The notes under the pieces were generated by a model. The model was not told where the DNA came from, searched no databases, and was given only the letters and a program-made list of their open reading frames with translations. The translations under genes were made by a program, and so were the position numbers. This document shows, piece by piece, positions 1 to 5,048 of a stretch of 6,844 bases of DNA. Every line of letters begins with the position of its first letter. Position 1 is the stretch's first letter. The DNA is from Clostridia bacterium (GTDB taxonomy: Bacteria > Bacillota_A > Clostridia > Oscillospirales > CAG-272), in the NCBI GenBank assembly GCA_017407725.1, contig JAFQWB010000003.1, forward strand, positions 1-6,844, given 5' to 3'.

Positions 1-1
1 G

Positions 2-1096
2 ATGGCGGCACCTACGGGAAGAGCCGCAAAGAGAATGTCTGAGGCAACTCAGTGCGAGGCAAAGACTATTCACAGACTTCTGGAGGCTGAATTTTCGGGT
101 GCAGAGGGCTCAAAGTTTGCAAGAAACGAGAATTATCTTCTTGATGAAGAGGTAATAATAGTTGACGAGGTATCAATGGTTGATACTGTGCTCATGGCAT
201 CCCTTTTGAGGGCAGTAAAGCCGGGTGCAAAGGTAATGCTTATAGGAGATTCGGATCAGCTTCCTTCTGTAGGTGCGGGAAACGTGCTTTGCGATCTTAT
301 AGCATCCGATAGGTTCCCGACCGTCAGACTTACCGAAATATTCAGACAGGCAAGAGAGAGCAGAATTGTCACAAATGCTCATGCAATAAATAACGGAGAG
401 CTTCCCGTGCTTACCGATAAGAAGAGCGATTTCTTTTTCGTATCAAGGGAAAACGAGGAGCTTATAATTCCCACGATCGTCGATTTGTGCATTAACAGAC
501 TGCCCAAAACTTACGGAGAAGAGCTTGCTTCCAATATACAGATAATCACGCCATCTCATAAGGGACTTGCAGGAACCGAAATACTAAATTCAACCTTACA
601 GGGCGTTATGAATCCGCCGTCCAAGCAGAAAAGGGAAAAGAAATCAAGAGACCGAATCTTCAGAGAGGGAGATAAGGTCATGCAGATAAAAAATAACTAC
701 GAGCTTGAATGGGAGAGAAAGGGAGAAAAGGGAAGCGGAATATTCAACGGAGATATAGGAAAGATTCTTCGTATAGATAATATGAACGAGGTCATACTTA
801 TATCCTTCGATGAAAGAGTATGCGAATATCCCTTTGAAAACCTTGATGAGCTTGAGCACGCATATGCAATAACAGTTCATAAGAGCCAGGGAAGCGAATA
901 TCCGATAGTGGTTATCCCCGCATACAGATATTCACCAAGGCTTCTTACAAGAAACCTTCTTTATACAGCTGTAACACGTGCGCAGAATATGGTAATAATC
1001 GTAGGAAGTGCGGCTGTGGTGCAGTCAATGGTAGAAAACAACAGACTTACAAAGCGTTATACCGGACTTAAGTTTATGCTTGATGAGGAAGAATAA
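2..1096 (+). CDS. recD2: RecD2-like ATP-dependent DNA helicase, C-terminal part (5' truncated by window edge)
   Basis: Superfamily 1B 5'-3' DNA helicase of the RecD2 (RecD/TraA) family, which acts on DNA ends and replication or repair intermediates in bacteria, usually without RecBC. The visible 364 residues begin just after the expected Walker A loop. Motifs in order are motif Ia (APTGRAAKR, residues 3-11, followed by KTIHRLLE), Walker B with the catalytic DE (VIIVDEVSMVD, 51-61), motif III (GDSDQLPSVGAGN, 82-94), motif IV (LTEIFRQA, 110-117), a GDKVMQIKNNY segment near 224-234, motif V (HAYAITVHKSQGSE, 286-299) and motif VI (YTAVTRAQ, about 321-328, with R326 the expected arginine finger). 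Family members run to about 740-800 residues, so roughly the first half, including the N-terminal domains and Walker A, lies outside the window. The stop is one base before the comF start, implying cotranscription. TraA/MobA-type relaxase helicases share these motifs, but the chromosomal context next to comF favours RecD2. Confidence 0.93.
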   Translation: MAAPTGRAAKRMSEATQCEAKTIHRLLEAEFSGAEGSKFARNENYLLDEEVIIVDEVSMVDTVLMASLLRAVKPGAKVMLIGDSDQLPSVGAGNVLCDLIASDRFPTVRLTEIFRQARESRIVTNAHAINNGELPVLTDKKSDFFFVSRENEELIIPTIVDLCINRLPKTYGEELASNIQIITPSHKGLAGTEILNSTLQGVMNPPSKQKREKKSRDRIFREGDKVMQIKNNYELEWERKGEKGSGIFNGDIGKILRIDNMNEVILISFDERVCEYPFENLDELEHAYAITVHKSQGSEYPIVVIPAYRYSPRLLTRNLLYTAVTRAQNMVIIVGSAAVVQSMVENNRLTKRYTGLKFMLDEEE

Positions 1097-1097
1097 A

Positions 1098-1820
1098 ATG
1101 AGTTTTTCAGAGCTTTTTCTGAATCTTATATATCCGCCGAGATGCGTTCACTGCGATGAAATAATGTCCTTTGATTCGATGGCGGTGCTCTGCGAAAAAT
1201 GTAAGGCTCTTTATGAAAGAGAGAAGGAATTTGAGTGTCCGATATGCAGAATGCCGCATTACGAATGCGACTGCACACCGGGAAGAATGGGAATAGAGAA
1301 GGCTCTTCACGTTTCGGAATATTCAAAGGATAAAAGCGTTACAAGAAGCATAATTCTTTATGCCAAGGAAAAGCGCTATAAAAGAATGTTCAGAATGATA
1401 GCCGAGGATGCGGCAGGCGTTATCAAAAGACATACAGATAATTTTGAGGATACGGTGGTATGCTATGTGCCGAGAGATCCCGATACCAAAAGCAAGAAGT
1501 CGTTTGATCAGGCAGAGATCGCAGCACATATGATTGCGGATATCCTCGGGATAGACTGTATAAGAGCAATAAAAAGAAAAAGCTCCGCAAAGCAGAAGCT
1601 CCTTGGCGCGGCAGAAAGAGATGCCAACGCAAGAAAATCATACGAAAAGATAACAAAAAGAACACTTGATATATACAAAAAGAGGGTAATACTCTATGAC
1701 GACGTTATGACAAGCGGAGCAACAGTTCACGCTTGTACCTCGCTTTTAAGGCAGATGGGAGCAAAAAGCGTTACGGTAATTACCTTCGGAAGAACTTATA
1801 TTGATGACGAGAGGAAATAA
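1098..1820 (+). CDS. comF: ComF family protein (zinc-binding, phosphoribosyltransferase fold)
   Basis: 240-residue ComF/GntX-family protein. The family is linked to uptake of transforming DNA (ComFC in Bacillus), though its biochemical role is not settled. The N-terminus has the usual LIYPPRC opening, then paired cysteines C16/C19 and C32/C35, followed by C47/C50 and C57/C59, consistent with two zinc knuckles. A phosphoribosyltransferase domain follows, with the SAKQKLLGAAERDANARKSY block typical of the family and the PRPP-binding loop VILYDDVMTSGAT (residues 197-209), including the DD acid pair at 201-202. I chose the ATG at 1098 because GAGGAAG (1085-1091) lies 6 nt upstream. The in-frame TTG at 1080 and ATG at 1083 have no ribosome binding site and would overlap the helicase gene. 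The gap to the helicase stop is one base, so translational coupling is likely. Length is normal and no key residue is missing. A competence role in this organism is inference. Confidence 0.9.
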   Translation: MSFSELFLNLIYPPRCVHCDEIMSFDSMAVLCEKCKALYEREKEFECPICRMPHYECDCTPGRMGIEKALHVSEYSKDKSVTRSIILYAKEKRYKRMFRMIAEDAAGVIKRHTDNFEDTVVCYVPRDPDTKSKKSFDQAEIAAHMIADILGIDCIRAIKRKSSAKQKLLGAAERDANARKSYEKITKRTLDIYKKRVILYDDVMTSGATVHACTSLLRQMGAKSVTVITFGRTYIDDERK

Positions 1821-1832
1821 AGGGAGGATATT

Positions 1833-2147
1833 ATGGAAAACAGAAGCGAATTTGAAAACAAAAAAATATACGATGCCGCGATAGAAAGGCTTGAATCCTC
1901 ACTTACCTCAAAGGATGCAATGAAGGAAGCAATCGAAAAGCTCGTTTCTCTCGGTAGCTACCTTGATGCAAGCGAAAAGGCAGAGTATTATGCTAAAAGA
2001 CTTGAAAGAATTGTTGAAGAGGAAGCCGAGAGAAACAAAAAGCGCAAGGCAGGCAGAGCTTTGCAGGTAATATTCCTCGGAATGGGAATAATTCTTGCCA
2101 CTATGATAATAGTTATAGTTGCTCTTGCAGTAAGAGAAGCATTTTAA
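1833..2147 (+). CDS. small protein with helical N-terminus and C-terminal membrane segment, function unknown
   Basis: 104-residue protein that I do not recognise as a named family. Residues 10-65 are charged and predicted helical. The segment around 29-60 (AIEKLVSLGSYLDASEKAEYY) resembles the degenerate TPR-like repeat 'A...L..LG.Y.DA.EKA..Y' seen in many clostridial proteins, suggesting one or two helical hairpins. A basic patch (KKRKAGR, 69-75) precedes a single hydrophobic segment at about 77-100 and a four-residue tail. By the positive-inside rule this predicts a tail-anchored protein with a cytoplasmic N-terminus. AGGGAGG at 1821-1827 lies 5 nt before the ATG, a strong ribosome binding site, and the gene begins 12 nt after comF, so it is very probably cotranscribed with it. 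Gene reality is well supported by the ribosome binding site and spacing. The TPR-like reading is tentative and no function can be assigned. Confidence 0.75.
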   Translation: MENRSEFENKKIYDAAIERLESSLTSKDAMKEAIEKLVSLGSYLDASEKAEYYAKRLERIVEEEAERNKKRKAGRALQVIFLGMGIILATMIIVIVALAVREAF

Positions 2148-2161
2148 ATTTTAAGAATAAA

Positions 2162-2190
2162 GAATAAAAAGAGAATCGGACGGCGATAAT
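2162..2190 (+). promoter_or_regulatory. candidate sigma-F (forespore) promoter of spoIIR
   Basis: The 74-base gap before spoIIR contains GAATA (2162-2166), a 15-nt spacer and GGCGATAAT (2182-2190). Against the Bacillus sigma-F pattern (GYWTA, 14-16 nt, GGNRANAHT) this matches 4 of 5 bases at -35 and all 9 bases at -10. spoIIR is a classic sigma-F target in Bacillus, so position and pattern agree. A competing reading is an extended sigma-A -10 (TG-T-TATACT, 2193-2201), but that has no convincing -35 and would start transcription almost on the ribosome binding site. This rests on pattern matching in an AT-rich gap, so confidence is moderate. Confidence 0.45.
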
Positions 2191-2221
2191 CCTGTTATAC
2201 TTAATAAAAGGAGCTGTCCAA

Positions 2222-2845
2222 ATGAAGAAATTTTCATATTTTACGGTATTTTTTTGCATCGGGATAATAATCGCATCCCTTATATATCTTTCTGTTATTG
2301 TGTATGAGACAGATGGGATATATTCGGGCGTTATAAGACTCCACGTTCTTGCGAATTCGGATAATGAGGACGATCAGACACTCAAGCTTTCTGTAAGAGA
2401 TGCTCTGCTTGAGTATTTTGGAGATAGCGATGATGCAAAAAATCTTGATGATGCGACCCGATTCATTCTTGAAAATAAGGATGAAATCGAAAGGGTCGCC
2501 GAAGAAAGAATAAAAGATGAGGGATATTCTTATGAGGCAAAGGTCAGCCTTGTAAAGGAATATTACCCCACAAGAGAATATGAGGGAGCAAGACTTCCTG
2601 CAGGAACTTATCTTTCACTCAAGGTCGAGATCGGAAGTGCAGAGGGCAAAAACTGGTGGTGTGTGCTTTACCCACCGCTTTGCACAGGCTCGGCAGAAGC
2701 CTCAGAGGAGCTGTCAGAGGCGGGCTTCAGTACCAATCAGATAAAGCTGATAACCGATAATGAGGATCGGGGATATACACTAAAATTCAGAATAGCAGAG
2801 ACACTCTCGTCGGTGGCAAATAAGCTTAAAAAGCTCTTCAGGTGA
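2222..2845 (+). CDS. spoIIR: stage II sporulation protein R (SpoIIR)
   Basis: SpoIIR is made in the forespore under sigma-F and secreted into the space between the two membranes, where it triggers the membrane protease SpoIIGA to cleave pro-sigma-E in the mother cell. This 207-residue protein shows the family signatures. There is an N-terminal hydrophobic export or anchor segment (about residues 4-28), then VIRLHVLANSDNEDDQTLKL with the hallmark HVLANSD at 41-47. Then come a charged helical middle, LPAGTY (125-130), the KVEIG segment (134-138), and NWWCVLYPPLC (144-154) with two cysteines at 147 and 154. Length is close to the Bacillus protein. AGGAG at 2209-2213 is 8 nt before the ATG. It is separated from the upstream gene by 74 bases carrying a possible sigma-F promoter, and its TGA stop lies within the ribosome binding site of the next gene. 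The family call is secure, and it implies that the organism, or a recent ancestor, forms endospores. Confidence 0.95.
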   Translation: MKKFSYFTVFFCIGIIIASLIYLSVIVYETDGIYSGVIRLHVLANSDNEDDQTLKLSVRDALLEYFGDSDDAKNLDDATRFILENKDEIERVAEERIKDEGYSYEAKVSLVKEYYPTREYEGARLPAGTYLSLKVEIGSAEGKNWWCVLYPPLCTGSAEASEELSEAGFSTNQIKLITDNEDRGYTLKFRIAETLSSVANKLKKLFR

Positions 2846-2849
2846 CAAA

Positions 2850-3137
2850 ATGAAGAATATCTATAAGGGTGTCGAGCGTAAAATGATAGTAGTCAAAAAT
2901 CCGGGAGAGGAAGGATTTTTTGACGAGGTTCACTTTATATTAAAAAGCGGAATGGAAAATACCGAAAAGAGCTATGAGGATATGGTCAGCGAGGCATCGC
3001 GTATCATTGATGCACAGTATTTTTCATCAGATCGTAAAAGGAAGAGCACAATCGGAAGAGAGATACTCTTTTTTTCTCTCGGAATCTTTTCATCACTTGC
3101 GCTTTTCCTTGCTTTTCTTATCTTTTATATCGGATAA
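2850..3137 (+). CDS. small tail-anchored protein downstream of spoIIR, function unknown
   Basis: 95-residue protein with no family I can name with confidence. The N-terminal part has a compact pattern (ERKMIVVKNP, then FFDEVHFILK, residues 9-32) that looks like two short beta strands, followed by a helix ending in EDMVSEASRIIDAQ (43-56). A basic linker (DRKRK, 61-65) precedes one membrane segment (about 72-94) that ends the protein, so it should be tail-anchored with the soluble part in the cytoplasm. The ATG at 2850 is preceded by AGGTGA (2840-2845), a weak ribosome binding site that overlaps the spoIIR stop, so translation is probably coupled to spoIIR. An in-frame ATG at 2883 is a shorter alternative with a poorer upstream signal. 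It probably shares the spoIIR transcript, which would make it forespore-expressed if that promoter is real; this is inference. Confidence 0.7.
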   Translation: MKNIYKGVERKMIVVKNPGEEGFFDEVHFILKSGMENTEKSYEDMVSEASRIIDAQYFSSDRKRKSTIGREILFFSLGIFSSLALFLAFLIFYIG

Positions 3138-3150
3138 TTTTCAAAATGTA

Positions 3151-3179
3151 TTGATAAAATGCATGAAATATGATATAAT
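3151..3179 (+). promoter_or_regulatory. sigma-A promoter for rnj
   Basis: TTGATA (3151-3156), a 17-nt spacer and a perfect TATAAT (3174-3179). A TG at 3171-3172 one base before the -10 makes it also an extended -10 promoter. It lies 13 bases after the stop of the preceding gene and reads toward rnj. A start point near 3186 would give a leader of about 150 nt. This is the strongest promoter in the window and fits a constitutive housekeeping gene. Confidence 0.85.
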
Positions 3180-3205
3180 ATCTAACAGTTAACGTGAACG
3201 TAAAA

Positions 3206-3355
3206 ATGGATAGACCGAATGCGGATGGGGCGTTTTTCGCATATAATACGGTCTTTCCGAATACATATAAGATGGCTGCGTGGGCGTCAGAGACGTCTGC
3301 GTATGTTTTCGTGTTTAAACTTTCAGAAAGGATTATTTATGGCGAAAAAAAATAA
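3206..3355 (+). CDS. possible 49-codon upstream reading frame overlapping the rnj start (doubtful)
   Basis: An ATG at 3206 opens an uninterrupted 49-codon frame through the rnj leader. The product begins MDRPNADGAFFAYN and ends SERIIYGEKK, with the TAA at 3353-3355, 17 bases past the A of the rnj ATG and in a different frame. No ribosome binding site precedes it, and the ATG sits at the foot of a predicted hairpin. The product resembles nothing I know. Its persistence across a leader of this length is notable but may be chance. If translated, ribosomes would pass through the hairpins and stop just inside rnj, allowing coupling. Confidence 0.15.
   Translation: MDRPNADGAFFAYNTVFPNTYKMAAWASETSAYVFVFKLSERIIYGEKK
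3208..3258 (+). promoter_or_regulatory. long imperfect hairpin in the rnj leader
   Basis: GGATAGACCG (3208-3217) can pair with CGGTCTTTCC (3249-3258) at 9 of 10 positions. Inside this, ATGCG (3219-3223) pairs with CGCAT (3238-3242), leaving a 3' bulge (3243-3248) and a G-rich then U-rich loop (3224-3237). An alternative inner hairpin, GCG/CGC around TTTTT (3230-3240), is also possible. No U-run follows the stem, so it is not a standard terminator. It lies within the predicted transcript and could be a stability or autoregulatory element. It matches no riboswitch class I recognise. The pairing was found by eye; no folding energy was calculated. Confidence 0.5.
3281..3299 (+). promoter_or_regulatory. 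second leader hairpin upstream of rnj
   Basis: TGGGCGTC (3281-3288) can pair with GACGTCTG (3292-3299) around a three-base AGA loop. The four pairs next to the loop are Watson-Crick, and three of the outer four are G-U. It lies about 30 bases before the rnj ribosome binding site. It is modest on its own and more persuasive as part of the structured leader. Confidence 0.3.
3320..3332 (+). promoter_or_regulatory. rnj ribosome binding site within a small hairpin
   Basis: AAAGGA (3327-3332) precedes the rnj ATG by 6 nt and fixes that start. CTTT (3320-3323) can pair with AAAG (3327-3330) across a CAG loop, which would partly hide the Shine-Dalgarno sequence. The stem is only 4 bp and weak, so any regulatory effect is speculative. 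The ribosome binding site itself is well supported. Confidence 0.6.
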
Positions 3356-5018
3356 AGAAAAAACAAGTGTCAAGGTCAGTATGCTTGGCGGTCTCGGAGA
3401 GATCGGAAAGAACATCTGCGCAATTGAGTGCGGAGATGATATAATTGTTGTTGACTGCGGACTCGGATTTCCCGATGACGATATGTTTGGTATTGATCTC
3501 GTTATACCCGATACTACTTATCTTGAGGAAAATGAGGACAGAATACGCGGAATATTCATAACTCACGGACATGAGGATCATATAGGAGCACTTCCTTACG
3601 TTCTTCAGAAGCTCGATGTTCCGGTTTACGGAACAAGACTTACTGTCGGAATAATCGAAAAGAAGCTTTCAGAGGCAAGGCTTGATCACGAGCCTATTCT
3701 TATCTGCGTTTCGGCAGGCGACGTTATAAGTGCAGGATGTATGTCGGTTGAGTTTATCCGTGTTAATCACTCTATTGCCGATTCGTGCTGCCTTGCAATA
3801 AAGACTCCGTGCGGATATATCGTTCATTCGGGCGACTTCAAGCTTGATTTCACTCCGATAGAGAGCGATGTTATGGATATAACAAGACTTGGTGAGATCG
3901 GTAAAAAAGGAGTTCTTCTCCTTATGTGCGAGTCTACTAATGCCGAGAGAGAGGGATATACTCCCTCTGAAAGAGTTGTAGGAAACACTCTTGAAAACAT
4001 ATTTATGAGACACGCCGACAAGAGAATAATTATAGCGACCTTCTCGTCCAACGTGCACAGAGTTCAGCAGATAATCACAAAGAGCGCTTCTGTCGGAAGA
4101 AAGGTTGCACTTACGGGACGTAGTATGCTTAACGTAATAAGCGTTGCCGATTCTCTGGGATATATGAAGATTCCCGAGGGAACAATGATCGATATAAGCG
4201 AGGTCAAAAGATTCAAGCCGAGTCAGGTAACCATAATCACTACGGGAAGCCAGGGCGAGCCTATGTCCGCTCTTCACAGAATGGCATATTCTGAGCACGA
4301 TAAAATAGAGCTCGGAAACGATGATCTCGTTATGATCTCTGCTCACGCTATCCCCGGTAACGAAAAGTTCGTGAATAATATACTTAACGAGCTTACAAGA
4401 AAGGGAATTACCCTTTACAGCGATAAATTTGAAACCCACGTGTCGGGACATGCCTGTGCAGAGGAGCTTAAGCTTATGCACGCTCTTACAAAGCCGAAGT
4501 TCTTTATGCCCATACACGGTGAATATAAGCATCTTGCGGCACACAAGGAGCTTGCGAAGGCTATGGGTATGCCTGCAAACAATATTTTTGTGGGCGCAAT
4601 AGGCGATACGCTTGAGCTTACGCATAAGAAGGCGGCTTGGAACGGTTCTGTGCCCTCGGGTGTACTTCTTGTCGACGGAAACGGTGTCGGGGATGTCGGA
4701 AACATCGTTCTGAGGGACAGAAAGCACCTTGCCGAGGACGGAATAATAATCGTTACCGCCGTAGTTGACAGAGATTTCGGAATAATCGTTGGCGGACCCG
4801 AGGTCGTGTCTAGAGGCTTTGTTTACGTCAGAGAAAATGAGGAGCTTATCGATTCCTTAAGAAGAATAGCCGTAAACAGCATAGAAAAACAGCTTGGCAG
4901 AAGATCGTGCGATTGGGCACAGATCAAAAAGGCTGTTTCGGATGATATTTCAAGGTTTGTCTATAACGAAACAAGAAGAAGACCTATGATACTTCCGATA
5001 ATACTTGATGCCGAATAA
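3339..5018 (+). CDS. rnj: ribonuclease J
   Basis: RNase J is a metallo-beta-lactamase/beta-CASP nuclease with endonuclease and 5'-3' exonuclease activity that matures and degrades RNA in the cytoplasm. The 559-residue length matches Bacillus RNase J1 (555). Metal ligands are intact: HGHEDH (76-81), H144 in VNHS, D166 in HSGDFK, and H393 in PIHGE. The beta-CASP domain carries TFSSNVHRVQQI, the TGRSM segment, TTGSQGEPMSAL, SAHAIPGNE and HVSGH (367-371). The C-terminal domain (from about residue 440) includes GDVGNIVLRDRKHLAEDG and IVGGPEVVSRGFVY. The ATG at 3339 was chosen because AAAGGA lies 6 nt upstream and MAKKNKEKTSVKVSMLGGLGEIGKN is a normal family N-terminus. An in-frame ATG at 3219 would add 40 unrelated residues encoded by the leader. 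Expression is from the sigma-A promoter at 3151-3179. Whether this is the J1 or J2 type, or the only copy, cannot be told here. Confidence 0.96.
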   Translation: MAKKNKEKTSVKVSMLGGLGEIGKNICAIECGDDIIVVDCGLGFPDDDMFGIDLVIPDTTYLEENEDRIRGIFITHGHEDHIGALPYVLQKLDVPVYGTRLTVGIIEKKLSEARLDHEPILICVSAGDVISAGCMSVEFIRVNHSIADSCCLAIKTPCGYIVHSGDFKLDFTPIESDVMDITRLGEIGKKGVLLLMCESTNAEREGYTPSERVVGNTLENIFMRHADKRIIIATFSSNVHRVQQIITKSASVGRKVALTGRSMLNVISVADSLGYMKIPEGTMIDISEVKRFKPSQVTIITTGSQGEPMSALHRMAYSEHDKIELGNDDLVMISAHAIPGNEKFVNNILNELTRKGITLYSDKFETHVSGHACAEELKLMHALTKPKFFMPIHGEYKHLAAHKELAKAMGMPANNIFVGAIGDTLELTHKKAAWNGSVPSGVLLVDGNGVGDVGNIVLRDRKHLAEDGIIIVTAVVDRDFGIIVGGPEVVSRGFVYVRENEELIDSLRRIAVNSIEKQLGRRSCDWAQIKKAVSDDISRFVYNETRRRPMILPIILDAE

Positions 5019-5048
5019 AAAAGAAAAAAACAAAAGGGAGGATAGCCT

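Noticed and set aside
1080..1097. Earlier comF starts at TTG 1080 or ATG 1083
   Set aside because: Neither has a ribosome binding site and both overlap the end of the helicase gene. ATG 1098 is preceded by GAGGAAG and gives the usual ComF N-terminus.
2148..2181. AGAATAAA-like direct repeats after the small gene at 1833-2147
   Set aside because: Two short overlapping copies in an AT-rich spacer are expected by chance, and no operator-like symmetry is present.
3242..3247. Second perfect TATAAT in the rnj leader
   Set aside because: No -35 box lies 16-18 bases upstream, and the sequence falls in the bulge and stem of the predicted hairpin. The promoter at 3151-3179 is far better.
3219..3338. 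In-frame N-terminal extension of rnj from ATG 3219
   Set aside because: It has no ribosome binding site, encodes an Arg-rich stretch unlike RNase J N-termini, and coincides with the leader hairpins. ATG 3339 has AAAGGA at the right distance.
3669..4727. Long open frame (352 codons) on the minus strand opposite rnj
   Set aside because: It lies entirely inside the conserved RNase J gene, its product is rich in Ser/His/Tyr/Arg with no recognisable domain, and it is explained by the codon bias of the + strand gene.
5019..5048. Possible terminator between rnj and the lipoprotein gene
   Set aside because: The gap is an A-rich run followed by a ribosome binding site. There is no inverted repeat and no T-run on the + strand.
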